NCBI GenBank assembly: GCA_905221605.1
Contig: CAJNDS010000890.1
Location: 1,520,857-1,584,856, forward strand
Length of the DNA stretch: 64,000 nucleotides
Direction of reading: 5' to 3'
Source of the DNA: Symbiodinium natans
Taxonomy: Eukaryota > Sar > Dinophyceae > Suessiales > Symbiodiniaceae
A program made the position numbers and the translations under genes. This document shows positions 1 to 11,188 of this stretch, piece after piece. Numbering within the stretch: position 1 is the stretch's first letter; the number at the start of each line of letters is the position of its first letter. The notes under the pieces are model-generated. The model saw nothing but the letters and a program-made list of their open reading frames with translations, was not told where the DNA came from and searched no databases.

Positions 1-1149
1 AGGGTTTAGGGTTTAGGTTTTGGGGTTTAGGGTTCAGCGTTTCGGGCTTTCCATTCCCAACCACCAGGGTCGCTCGCCGTGCAGCAGCGGATGTTGCAGG
101 TTGTGGTAAGCAATCTCTCATTCATGGGCAGACCCCCCAACCCGCCTAACCCCACCCCCCACCCCCCCCCCCCACCAAAAAAAAACATATACAAAACAAG
201 AACAGACCCTAAAGCACCAAAGCCCGAACCTCCCCCCAAAACAGAACTCTAACCCTGAACTCTAAACTCTAAACCCTAAACCCGAAACCCTAAACCCTAA
301 ACCCTAAACCCTAAACCAAAACAAAAAGCCTCCTAGACTCCCCAAAACAGCCTTAATTTAGGGCACCTGCCCTTGGGGATCCAGCCTATCTTCTTGCTTC
401 TTACAGAGTAGGGTTTAGGGTTTAGGGTTTAGGGTTTAGGGTTGGGGGTTTGGGGGGTTTGGGGCTTGGGGTTTGGGGTTTGGGGTTTGGGGTTTGGAGG
501 CTAGACCCTAAAACACTGAACCCCAAATCCTGGGAGGCAATCCAGGGCACGGTGGGCTGGGGAAGACAAGTCATAGGGTTGGGGTTTAGGGTTGAGGGTA
601 TACGGGTTGGGGTTTAGGGTTTTGGGTTAGGGTTCAGGGTTTGGGGTTCATGGGGAACCTTCGGGAAGCTTCCGGGGCCTTGGGGAGTCGCGGGACCCTA
701 AACCCTAAACCCTAAACCCTAAACCCAGGGTCCTTTTAGGGATTAGAGGAGGGACCCTTATAGGGGACCTTAGGGTTTAGGGTTTAGCATTTAGGATTGA
801 GGGTTTAAGGTTTAGGGTTTAGGGTTTAGGGTTTAGGGTTTAGGGCTTAGGGCTTAGGGTTTAGGGTTTAGGGTTTAGGGTTTAGGGTTTAGGGTTTAGG
901 GTTTAGGGCTTAGGCGCTCCCAAAACCCAGATCCCAACACCCGAAGCCATCAAATCCTCAGCCCTTTTGGCAGAAATCCGCCGCCGCGGCAGGCTGCGAG
1001 CTGCACCAATTTTCACGGTTGCCACGAGAGGGACTCTAAACCTCCACGAGCCTGATCCCCCAAAACAGCGAGGCTGTAGCATGCGGGCGTTGGGCCTTTT
1101 GGGGTTTAGGGTTTAGGGTTTAGGGTTTAGGGTTCAGGGTTTAGGGTTT

Positions 1150-1197
1150 AAGGTTTAGGGTTTGAGGCCACCCGTCGGCGTGAGGTGCTGCAGCAAG
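1150..1197 (+). repeat. Inverted copy of 7376-7423
   Basis: The unique segment at 1164-1197 is the exact reverse complement of 7376-7409, and the match continues into the adjoining heptamer tract. This is the only exact long non-telomeric duplication I saw between islands in the first 10 kb. Confidence 0.85.
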
Positions 1198-1437
1198 CAC
1201 CACCCAGGTCCCTAAACCCTAAACCCTAAACCCTAAACCCAGAATGTCCGCCCTAAACCCTGGAACCCTCATCCCTCTAGAAGCCGCGGGTGGGAACACC
1301 CCACATGTCCGGGTATGGGGTTTAGGGCTAGGGTTTCTCAACCCTAGACCCTAAACCCTAAACCCTAAACCCTACACCCTACAGCCTAAACCCCAAACCC
1401 CAAACCCCAAACCCTAAACCCTAAACCCTAAACCCTT

Positions 1438-1499
1438 GCACGTGGCTCGTGGAATAGCCGGCGTGTGAAAAAGAAGTGCTGGCCCTGGCTGTACTCAGC
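1438..1499 (-). CDS. Exon-like island, unknown protein
   Basis: On the minus strand this island is fully open and reads AEYSQGQHFFFTRRLFHEPR, a normal-looking peptide with no repeat-derived residues. CCCTAAA and related tracts flank it on both sides. No acceptor or donor can be fixed, so this is an exon candidate only. Confidence 0.3.
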
Positions 1500-1639
1500 G
1501 CCAAACCCTAAACCCAAAGCCCTAAACCCTAAACCCTAAACCCTAAACATGAGCAGTCATAAAGTGCAAGAAGCTTCGGGTTTAGGGTTCAGGGTTGAGG
1601 GTTGAGGGTTTGGGGCTTGGGGTTTGCAATTCGCGGGTA

Positions 1640-1746
1640 TGTAACAGGATCATGGGCTGTCCTAAGTAGGGTTATGGGAACCCTGAAGAAGGTTCTTTGC
1701 CTGTCATAGCCATCGTTACAAACTGCCCATGAACCTCCAAGTAAGC
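1640..1746. repeat. Decayed member of foldback family A
   Basis: The right end (1721-1744) contains the reverse complement of ACTTGGAGGTTCATGGG, the terminal sequence of the better copies at 8187-8315 and 15218-15327. The left end is too decayed to pair convincingly. Confidence 0.45.
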
Positions 1747-3110
1747 ACCCTAAACCCAAAACCCTGAACCCTACCCACATGGTGGGTTTAGAGTTTGGCG
1801 AATTCTGCTAGATTTGCCCTCCTCCGAACATAACGGCCCCATACCCAAAACCAAATCATGAACCCTAAACCCTAAACCTAAACCCTAAACCCTAAACTCT
1901 GAGCCCTAAACATACTTCAGGAGACAGCCGACCAGGGCCAGGCAAGGTGCTCGACCGGCAAGTAACACGAAAGGGCACCGCCTGCCTAAGCTCCCTAGGT
2001 CCTAAACCCTCAACCCTAAACCCCAAACCCCAAACCCTAAACCCTCTGAACTGGGCGCTTGGTTGTTTAAAACCTTCAGGGTTTCGTTTTAGGGTTTAGG
2101 GTTTAGGGTTTACGGTTTAGGGGTTTTGGGTAACCCGAAACCCTAAACTACAAGTATCCTTGGGAGCAATCGACGCAGGGGTTCACCCCCATCTCTGCTG
2201 GCAAGGGCCCCCGTACAAGGTGGGTCCCGCGCCACCCCGGAGCTCAGGACAAGAACTAACACAGGGGGGCACTTACTTTGATCAGGGTTTAGGGTTTAGG
2301 GTTTAGGGTTTAGGGTTTAGGGTTTAGGGTTTAGGGTTGAAGTGGCAAGTTGTTGAATTAAGCTCCTGTGTTGAGCCTATCGCCCCCTGACTGTAGAGAT
2401 TTGGGGGTTTTGTCACGTCCTCTTTTGGGTTTGGGGTTAGGGGTTTGGGGGTTTTGAGGGTTTGTCCCTTTGAGGCTTGAGGGCTTGCGGATTCGGATTT
2501 AGGGTTTAGGGCATAAGGTTGCTTTAGGGTTTAGGCGTTTTAGGGCTTCGCGCCTCACACGCACATGTTACAACCAGCAAGCTTCCCCCCGACCTAGATT
2601 CAACAGGTCAATTCCTACAGCTGCTTTCGGGCCTTAGGGGGGGGGTTTAGGGTTTAGGGTTTAGGGTTTAGGGTCTAGGGTCTAGGGTCTAGGGTCGAGG
2701 GTTTAGGGTTTACTCCCTTAGGCTCCCTTCTCCCCTGAACCCCTAACCCTACACCCCTCGACCCCTGGACCCCAGAACCGGAAAGCCCACTCGTAGCAAC
2801 AGCAATAGTGGCAGCAGCAACCCCTGCACCCTAAACCCTAAACCCTAAACCCGAAACCCTAAACCCTAAACCCGCAACCCTGAACCCTAATCCCAACTTG
2901 TAGTCGGTTCCATCGGGCCTGCACCCAAAGAATCCCACACCCCTTGGAACAAGAGGACCCTGAGGAACCCCCCTAAACCCCCCTAAACCCCCTAAACCCC
3001 CCTAAACCCCGCTAAACCCCCTAAACCCCCGTAAAACCCCCTAAACCCCCTAAACCTCCTGCATCCATACCCCAAGCCCCTAAACCCTAAACCCTAAAGG
3101 GCTCCCGGTG

Positions 3111-3180
3111 ATGGCGCGACTTGATCAAGCGAATGACAGGTTGGTAGTAGCAGCTGACCAGTTCTCCAAGAAAGGGTCCC
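3111..3180 (+). CDS. Exon-like island, helical segment
   Basis: A plus-strand ATG opens a frame reading MARLDQANDRLVVAADQFSK, an amphipathic, helix-type sequence, before running into a heptamer tract. Function is unknown. Residue spacing resembles the minus-strand island at 12909-12992, but homology is not claimed. Confidence 0.3.
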
Positions 3181-3899
3181 TTGGGTTTTGGGTTTAGGGT
3201 TTAGGGTTTAGGGTTTAGGGTGTAGGGTTTAGGGTTTAGGGTTTGGGGTTCAGGGTTTAGGGTTAAGGGCAGGGTCCCTGGGGGAGGTTTGGGGCTTCAA
3301 GTCTTGGTGCTTCCACAGAAGCCTGCGGCGAACTGTCCGCAATCATCGGGTAGCTGTAGGGTAGGGATGATCGAAGTACATCACCTCGTTGGGGAGGAGG
3401 GGGGCTGGGACCTAACCCTAAACCCTGAACCACTAAACCCTAAACCACTAAACCACTAAACCCCAAACCCTAAACCCTAAACCCTAAACCCTAAAACCCT
3501 AAACCCTAGGGCAAAGAGTCCCTGCCTCATGCAGCTCTATGCACTCCCCAGGAGGGGCCCATGTTTCAGCGAACTGGCCATCTAACGATCTCGGCCCAGA
3601 ATGCTGAAGGGTGAGTCTAGTGCTCCGCGCGGTTTAGGGTTTAGGGTTTAGGGTTTAGGGTTTAGGGTTTAGGGTTTAGGGTTTAGGGTTTAGGGTTTAG
3701 GGTTTGGGGTTTGGGGTTTGGGGTTTGGGGTTTAGGGGATCAGGAAGCCGAAAGATTGAGGGCTTAGGGTTTAGGATAAGGCTCGAATTCTGGGTCCAGA
3801 TTCTCTGGAGTGGGGCACGTACAACCCCACTTGAAAGCAAAAAATCTTGGCGTTTCCGAAATAGGGGTGGCCCTTGTGGGTGTTCCTATAACAAGGCTT

Positions 3900-4440
3900 A
3901 GTTTACTTTCGGGCACATGAGTCGGACCCCTATTTGGGAAAGGCCCACCTGACTCACACCGGGTCGCTCAACATGGCCAGAGAGCTCGGCCACTGGTCGC
4001 CAGGGGAGTCGAACACAGGACGCGTGCGCACAGCTCGGGTTGGCTGCCGAGCACCTTCCCCGCTTGTTGCGGTCACAAGCTCGGGAGGGTATGCCCCGAG
4101 TCGTGCAAAAGCTTACTCGACGGTCCTTCAACGCCCAGCAGGGGCCAGAGTATTGTTCTTTGGCGCTCCTCCCCAATCTGCAACGAAGGCTGCGACGTCT
4201 GCCACATGTAGCCTTTTCTCACCTCTGTCCCCGGTCAGCCTGCGACCACGAGGTGCGCGCTAGTTCTTCATGGGAGGTTTGGGAAATAGTATGCGGGACC
4301 AAGGAGACATGGCCTTCTTGATCCATCACAGGATGGTCGTCCATGGGGGTGTCTTGCTGTGGTGAAGCAAGGCCCAGGCAACTCTCCTGTTGGACTTCAC
4401 ACCTACAATCTCGCACGCCAACAACTTGGACCGTGACAAG
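3900..4440. other. Unique 540 bp island without a recognised gene
   Basis: This is one of the longest heptamer-free stretches in the first 10 kb. Open frames of 90-109 codons overlap on both strands, but none has recognisable motifs or clear splice signals. A GTTCGACTCCC-like string on the minus strand suggested a tRNA T-arm, but no acceptor or D-arm accompanies it. Confidence 0.6.
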
Positions 4441-4865
4441 GCACGGGTTTAGGGAATAGGGTTTAGGGTTTAGGGTTTAGGGTTTAGGGTTTAGGGTTTA
4501 GGGCTTAGGGCTTAGGGTTAGGATGTGCCTGTCTGCCACCCCTTGTCCGTCTTAGAAAAGGGCCTCTCAAGACCCATACTCTAGGGGTTTAGGGCTTAGG
4601 GAGGGTTTGGGGTTTAGGGTTTAGGGTTTAGGGTTTAGGGTTTAGGGTTTAGGGTTTAGGGTTTAGGGTCATGAAAAACTCGTGTTTAGGGTTTAGGGCT
4701 TCATGGGGCCCGGTAATTCTGTTCGAAATGCCCTACACCCCAAAGGGTTCAACCCCAAGTCCCCTGAACCCCAAGACCTGATTCCGGGCCCCTAAACCCT
4801 AAACCCTAAACCCGAAACCCTAAACCCTAAACCCCCCTAAACCCTAAACTCTAAACCTGCAAGAC

Positions 4866-4924
4866 AGAACAAGGTCCAAGAAGGCGGTGTGCGAGGAGCT
4901 GCTGCTTCAAAACCACTTCTTTGG
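4866..4924 (+). CDS. Exon-like island, unknown protein
   Basis: The plus frame reads RTRSKKAVCEELLLQNHFF between tracts. The SKKAV string recurs at 13,207 (plus) in a frame that ends in TAG, so the two islands may derive from related exons. Confidence 0.25.
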
Positions 4925-5524
4925 GTTTAGGGTTTAGGGTTTAGGGTTTAGGGTTTAGGGTTTAGGGTTTAGGGTTCAGGGTTCAGGGTTTAGGGTTTAG
5001 GGTTTAGGGTTTAGGGTTTAGGGTTTAGGGTTTAGGGTTTAGGGTTTAGGGTTTAGGGTTTAGGGTATCCAGATGTGGTGCTCGGACGGAGCGGTTGCAA
5101 GAAGACTTGCCGAGCCGCTTAGAGGGGCCGCCCTAAACCATAAACCCTCAAGCCTCTACCACTCTTCAAGGGTTTAGGGTTTAGGGTTTAGGGTTTAGGG
5201 TTCAGGGTTTAGGGTTTAGGGTTTAGGGTTTAGGGTTTAGGGTTTAGGGTTTAGAGTTTACTAATTAGACAGGGGTTTGGGGATGATAATCGAAAAATTA
5301 CCAAGGGACCATAAGGGAATACGATTCGTAACTATTCCGACCCCCAATGTTACCCTCGGGGGGGCCGCTTCTGTGCTCCTACTGCTCTCCTTGTGTTGGT
5401 TTGTCCCTGCATCGCCCTCAGAAGTAGGGTGTGTCTGCTCTTTCCTGCAAAGGTCGGGATAGCTGCCTGAATAAAGGGATATACGCCTTATGTCCCTTTA
5501 CACAGAAGATGTTGCACTCTGGAG

Positions 5525-5798
5525 GGTTAGGGTTTAGGGTTTAGGGTTTAGGGTTTAGGGTTTAGGGTTTAGGGTTTAGGGTTTAGGGTTTAGGGTTTAG
5601 GGTTTAGGGTTTAGGGTTTAGGGTTTAGGGTTTAGGGTTTAGGGTGTTGGGTTTAGGGTTTAGGGTTTAGGGTTTAGGGTTTAGGGTTTAGGGTTTAGGT
5701 TTTAGGGTTTAGGGTTTAGGGTTTAGGGTTTAGGGTTTAGGGTTTAGGGTTTAGGGTTTAGGGTTTAGGGTTTAGGGTTTAGGGTTTAGGGTTTAGGC
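5525..5798 (+). repeat. Longest near-perfect TTTAGGG tract
   Basis: About 39 consecutive units in the TTTAGGG orientation with only two small interruptions (near 5645 and 5700). It is the longest and least decayed tract in the window, and so probably the youngest or most recently homogenised. Confidence 0.97.
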
Positions 5799-7123
5799 CG
5801 CCCCCCGCGGCATTCCCCTCAGAGCCAAAACGACGTGGTTCCTTCGGGCGCCTTCGGATTTCCAGCAATGGCCTTCTTCCTGCGAAGCTTAGCCTGGCGG
5901 CAAAGGTTTAGGGTTTAGGGTTTAGGGTTTAGGGTTTAGGGTTTAGGGTTTAGGGTTTAGGGTTTGGGGTTGAGGGTTTAGGGTTTAGGGTTCAGGGTTC
6001 AGGGTTTGGGGTTCAGGGTTCAGGGTTCAGGGTTCAGGGTTTAGGGTTTAGGGGCTTAGGGGCTTAGGGATAAGGGTTCAGGGCTCAGGGCTTCGTGCTT
6101 AGGGCTTAGAGACTTAGGGATCAGGGTTCAGCGCTGCGGGCTGAGGGTACAGGGCCTCTTAGGGTCTCTAGGGTCTCTAGGGTTCAGGCTCAGGGTTGAG
6201 GGTTCAGGGCTTTAGGGTTCGAGGTTTACCCTACAGAGTTGTGGGAACCCTAAACCCTAAACCCTAAACCCTATAAACCCCCCGACTGACAAGGTGAACC
6301 CCCCCCCCCCCCCAAGCAAAGGTCATCAATCCAGGTGGGCTTTCGTGGATCTTGGGAGTTGGAGGAGGCTGGCTTGAGTGCTTGAGGGTTTAGGGTTTAG
6401 GGTGTAGGGTTTAGGGTTTAGGGTTAGGGCTCAGTTTAGGGCTTAGGGCCTAGGCCGGGGTTCGGGTTTGGGGGTTCGATTTGGGCATTTCGGGCCTCAG
6501 GGTCAGGGGTTTAGGGGTTTGTGGGTTTTAGGCTTGAAGCGCATGGCCTCCCTCGAGGCCTGTATACACTCTAATCCCTAAACCCTAGAAGTGTAAATGG
6601 GGAAGCCTCAACTTGTTCCTCATTGGGAGGGGGGGGGGGGGGGGGGGCATACCTTCACTTGGTGATCATATGGAAGGCAGGTAATGGCCTCTGGACCCTA
6701 AATCCCAGACCCTAAACCCTAAACGCTGAACCCGAAGCCTCCTGTCCAGACCCTGAACCCTAAACCCCAGACCCTAAACCCTAAACCCCAAACCCCAGAC
6801 CCTAAACCCTAAACCCTAAACCCGAAGCCTCCAGAATCTAAAACCCCAAACCCTGCACACCCACAACTTCGCTGCGGGGATCCCCCTCTTCTAAGGTTTT
6901 TGGATTCTTTGGGTTCTGGGTTGTAGGGTTCCAGGGTTCTTTGCGTTCTGCGGTTCAGGGTGTTGAGCGTGTAGGGTTTAGACTCGGGTGCAGGGTGTAG
7001 AGTTCATAGCGTTTAGGGTTTGACTTGGCTGCACTTAGCAGGGTAGCGATAAATTCAAATTTTAGCTGCCTTACTAGGACACCCAATAAACCCAAAAAGG
7101 CTAGTGAAGCACCACAAAGATAT

Positions 7124-7166
7124 CTAGGGGTTCTACCTTGGACCCTTAAGGTTGTACCCTTAAGAT
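7124..7166. repeat. Dispersed repeat shared with 38866-38908
   Basis: The string around TCTAGGGGTTCTACCTTGGA, followed by CCCTTAAGGTTGTA, recurs near 38,870 with one or two changes. It sits in an AT-richer 200 bp block (7030-7240) that otherwise holds nothing I recognise. Confidence 0.7.
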
Positions 7167-7375
7167 TTGGCGCCCTTTCTTAAGGATCCCTAAGGGAATA
7201 TAAGGGCCATATAAGGAGGATATTGACTATTTTATCAGGGAACAAACCCTAACCCTAAACCCTAAACCCTAGACCCTAAACCCTATTCCAAAAAAAAAAA
7301 AAAGTACCACTGGACTCCCAAGGCTTAGGTTCAGGGCAATTTTCAAAGAAACCGGGCTCCGACCATGGGGGGCCT

Positions 7376-7423
7376 CTTGCTGCAGCACCTCACGCCGACG
7401 GGTGGCCTCAAACCCTAAACCCT
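7376..7423 (-). repeat. Inverted copy of 1150-1197
   Basis: Exact reverse complement of the 1164-1197 island plus its adjoining heptamer sequence. See the partner entry at 1150. Confidence 0.85.
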
Positions 7424-8186
7424 AACCCCCAAACCCTAAACCCTAAACCCCAAACCCCAAACCTTAGAGAGGCTTAGGGCGAGGTGTGTAGATTCATGTG
7501 TCCCTCAACCCTAGAGCTCAAAATCCGGAACCCTGAACCCAACAACCGTCCACCCTTAACCCTAGGGTTGAGGGTTGAGGGCTTAGGCCTTATTCAGGGT
7601 GTTTCTTGCCAGGCCACCAAATCCCTGGATCCTACTTTGCGGGTTTCCGGGCTTAGAACCTACGGGTTAGGGTTTTGGGTTTCGGGTTTGGGGTTTAGAA
7701 CTTCAGGGTGAAGGCTTTTGAGCTTGGGGTTTGGGGTTTAGGGCTTAGACTTCGTCAGGGGAGGAGGGGGGGGCGGGGGGGCTCTAGCAAGGGCAATCTA
7801 AACCACGAAAGCCTAAGCCTGAGACCACTAAACCCTAACCCTAGACCCTAAACCCTTAACGCTGAACCGAACGTGGCACCGAGCTAGGGAACAGCTTTTC
7901 AAGGGACTAAAACCAGGGACCCTTGTACGGGCTTAGGGAAACGTTCGGGTTTAGGGTTTAGGGTTTAGGGTTGAGGGTTGAGGGGTGGGGGTTTAGGGTT
8001 TAGGGTTTAGGGTTTAGGGTTTAGGGTTTAGGGTTTAGGGTTTAGGGTTTGGGGTTTGGGGTTTAGGGTTTGGGGGTTTAGGGTTTAAGGTAGGAGGGCT
8101 ACTTAGGTATATAAAGTATGATTTCTAGGGGGAAGAAACTAGCGGGAAGAAGATTCAGGGTCCCTGCTATGGGTCCCTCCTTATGC

Positions 8187-8315
8187 TCGGAGGTTCATGG
8201 TACTTACCAACCAATTCTAACTGCACTTATAACCCACTTAAGTGCCCTAAAATAGTTTTAAGTACAGTTCTAAGCACAGTTGTAATTGGCTGAGAAATAC
8301 CATGACCCTCCAAGT
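8187..8315. mobile_element. Foldback (MITE-like) element, family A
   Basis: The ends pair as imperfect inverted repeats of about 40 bp: left GGAGGTTCATGGTACTTACC and right, reversed, GGAGGGTCATGGTATTTCTC. The interior also folds (TAACTGCACTTATAACC against AAGTACAGTTCTAAGCAC). At about 129 bp it has no coding capacity. Related copies lie at 14548-14615, 15013-15066 and 15218-15327. Confidence 0.7.
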
Positions 8316-8981
8316 AGGGCTCCCTTCTTATACCCCTTAAGGTTTAGGGCATAGAAGAGCTCAACGACAAAAGCTAAAGAAGCCAAAGGAGCCATTTCTT
8401 TTTTAAGGTTAAGGGTTTAGGGTTTAGGGCTTAGGGTTTAGGGTTTCGGGCTTAGGGTTTAGGGTTTAGGGTTTACCCTAAATACCCTAAACCCTAAACC
8501 CTCAAACCCTAGAGTTTAGGAGGTTTTGAGGTTGAGGTTTCGGCCAGAGGGCTATGACCTCCTGAACCCGAGTTCCGGATCACGTCCCCCCCCCCCCCCC
8601 CCCCCGCCAAAAAAAATAGAAAGGCCCTTAAAATCCCCTCTGAAAGCCTAGGCCTCAAAACTCTGCTCCTCGCAATCCTCCGTCCCTACAGCGCCTAAAC
8701 ACTCTCGAGGGCCAGGGTCTAGGGATCCGAAAGCACCCAAAAAAAAAGCAACTTCCACTCAAAAGGGTTTAGGGTTTCGTTGTTTAGGGTTTAATAATAA
8801 TAAGAATAATAATAATAGTAATAATAATGGTTTAGTGGTTAGGTTTAATAGTAATAACAGTACTAATAATAAGGGTGAAGGGGTTTAGGGCTCATCTCAA
8901 CCGAGCCTGATCTGCAGAACAGAAGTGGCAATGCGAGCACGCATCGCCCTTGAAGCAGCCGCCTCCGGCCAAGTAATATAA

Positions 8982-9081
8982 GGGGTTTAGGGTTTAGGGT
9001 TTAGGGTTTAGGGTTTAGGGTTTAGGGTTTAGGGTTTAGGGTTTAGGGTTTAGGGTTTAGGGTTTAGGGTTTAGGGTTTAG
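8982..9081 (+). repeat. TTTAGGG tract
   Basis: About 14 uninterrupted heptamers, next to an AT-rich repeat block. Confidence 0.95.
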
Positions 9082-9232
9082 TATGGGCCCTTAAAGGGGG
9101 CCCCTTATATTCTATACACCTTATACACCCTATAATATTCTATACACCTTATACACCAAGTAATATAAGGGTCCGTTCTTATGGGCCCTTAAAGGGGACC
9201 CCTTATATTATATACACCTTATACTTCTTTAC
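9082..9232. repeat. AT-rich tandem duplication
   Basis: The block TATGGGCCCTTAAAGGGG, then CCCCTTATATT and ATACACCTTATAC, occurs twice with a period of about 100 bp (9084 and 9180). GGGCCCTTAAAGGGG is itself near-palindromic. A further partial ATACACCTTATACACCCTATA copy lies near 9369. Confidence 0.75.
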
Positions 9233-9924
9233 CCACTCCATCCATTGGCCTCGCGAGCCTTTGGAATCTTGTCAAGAGGCGTAGAGCCGAACTACCGAAT
9301 TAGGTCGAATTCAAATCTGATCTGCTTGGGAAACACAAAGTTCCTCCCATGATGGAGTGATAGATGCATATACACCTTATACACCCTATAAACCCAGGGG
9401 GCCCATACGTCAGAACCCTTTAAAGGAAGTAAGGGACCGTGTGCAGGGACCATGTGATATGGGGGTCGGAATAGTTGCTATAATACTCGCTGCGGGTCCC
9501 TTTATAAGTATACTGCGATACCCCCCAAAAGCCTATTCTAATGATTAAGGCCCTATATTAGGTGGAGAAGGTGGGGCTTTGAGGCTTTGAGGCTTTCAGG
9601 GCTTGGGTATCCAAGGTCCCCCAAAATCCGAAGCCTAACCCCTAAACCCTAAACCCTAAACCCCAAACCCTTAACCCTAAACCCTAAACCCGAAACCCTA
9701 AACCCACACACCTCAAGCCGCAGGGGCCAGGGGCTTAGGGGCCTGGAAACTTCGGGTGCGCAATCCCAGGGACTTGACTAGGGCTTGGGGGCTAAGGCTC
9801 ATAAGAGGGTTAGGGTTTAGGGTTTAGGGCTTAGGGTTTAGGGTTTAGGGTTTACGGTGTAGGGTTTAGGGTTTAGGCTTGAGGGTTTCGGGCTTAGGGT
9901 TTAGGGCTTAGAGTTCAGCATCTC

Positions 9925-10041
9925 CAGTCCAAGCATTCACTGGTCGAGCTGCTTCATCATGTGACGGAGAAGCACCCACCCACCCAGAAAATCCCACAAC
10001 ATGAAGAAACTACAAAGTTCACTCAATCCATCAACCCCTAA
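9925..10041 (+). CDS. Exon-like island with stop, unknown protein
   Basis: An open plus frame begins with QSKHSLVELLHHVTEKHPPT and ends in TAA. Composition is protein-like, with a short amphipathic helix. It could be a terminal exon, but the stop lies at the edge of a CCCTAAA tract and may be accidental. Confidence 0.3.
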   Translation, partial: QSKHSLVELLHHVTEKHPPTQKIPQHEETTKFTQSINP

Positions 10042-10326
10042 ACCCTGGAGCCCTAAAACCCTACCCCAAGAGCCCTAAACCCCAAACCCCAAATCACAAA
10101 CCCTAGACCCCAAACCCTAAACCCTAAACCCTAAACCGTATCATCCACAAACACCCTGAGCCATCCGAAGCGCTGAAACCCGATAACTTCGGCGCGGAGG
10201 GCCACCCAGACTTCCTCAAGCCTCAAGCCTCAACCCTCAACCCTCAACCCTAAAGCCTAAAGCCTAAACCCCAAACCCTAAACCCTACACCCTAACCCCC
10301 CCCCCCCTCCCGCGCGCCCTCGCGAA

Positions 10327-10419
10327 TTGCGAAGGCCACACAAGGGTGGCAGGTCCCATTCAGATGCATTTGCATCTTCTCTGGCACTGACCGGATCCTT
10401 CGGCCCGGTTGAAGGGTGT
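10327..10419 (+). CDS. Exon-like island, unknown protein
   Basis: The plus frame is open with ordinary composition and contains SHSDAFASSLALTGSFGPVE. CCCTAAA decay products flank it on the left. No family recognised. Confidence 0.3.
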
Positions 10420-10689
10420 GATTGGGGTTGGGGCTAGCAAAAAAATAACAGAAAACGACGGTTTCGAGCAAGCCTCACTCGCACGATGCCTTCAGTGTGA
10501 GGGAGACTTCCAGCTTGAGGGTTTAAGGGTTAAGGGTTTAGGGTTTAGGGTTTAGGGTTTAGGGTTTAGGGTTTAGGGTTCAGGGTTCAGGGTCTAGGGC
10601 CTTGACTTTCAGGAAACTTTTGCACCCATGGGTAGGGAAAGGCAAGTGGGGGGCAAGCGCAGCAAGTGTGGCGAAATCAAACGGTCGCG

Positions 10690-10755
10690 TCTCGAAAATA
10701 TGGTCCCTTAGTATGAGACGGCCCCTTTAGACCTTCGTTTAGAGAACTCACCAAA
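10690..10755. mobile_element. Partial foldback element, family C
   Basis: Shares TCGAAAATmTGGTCCC and the end TTTAGAGAACT with the fuller copy at 24598-24720. The interior is shorter. Confidence 0.45.
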
Positions 10756-11044
10756 TAGCTTGTCCCGAAGACCACAGGGCAAAAGGGTAGCTGTCCTAGA
10801 ACGGGTTTGGTCCTCTGCGGCTTCCAGGGTTTAGGCTTTAGGGCTTAGGGACCCTAAACCCTAAACCCCAAACCCTAAACCCTAAACCCCAAACCCTAAA
10901 CCCTAAACCCCAAACCCTAAACCCTAAACCCCAAACCCTGAACCCTAAAGATGCTCGGGTACATCTCAGGCATGGCGAGATGCTTTGGCCTAGCTGCTGT
11001 GGCTGCTAGGTGGCAGGCCGCTAGTCAGAACCAAGGTTTAGGTT

Positions 11045-11188
11045 GGGATGCTCCGGCTTATACAAACAGTCCTTAATAGGGAGCATAATAGGGGGTACTA
11101 TAATCCCATACTTACAGTCCTTAATAGGGAGTATAATAGGGGGTACTATCATCCTTATTAAGGTCGGTTAGTATAAGGGGGAGCATCC
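11045..11188. mobile_element. Foldback (MITE-like) element, family B, with internal duplication
   Basis: Terminal inverted repeats start GGGATGCTCC and end GGGAGCATCC, with TTATAC/GTATAA just inside. The interior contains ACAGTCCTTAATAGGGAG twice with a 47 bp period, each followed by GGGGGTACTAT, so this copy grew by internal duplication. Other members lie at 13484-13556, 30877-30975 and 36525-36605. Confidence 0.75.

Noticed and set aside
1-26. Window starting in TTTAGGG as a chromosome end
   Set aside because: Tracts continue throughout 43 kb in both orientations with unique DNA between, so the start is an arbitrary cut in interstitial repeats.
3990-4100. Possible tRNA on the minus strand
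   Set aside because: Only a T-arm-like GTTCGACTC; no matching acceptor stem, D-arm or anticodon arm.
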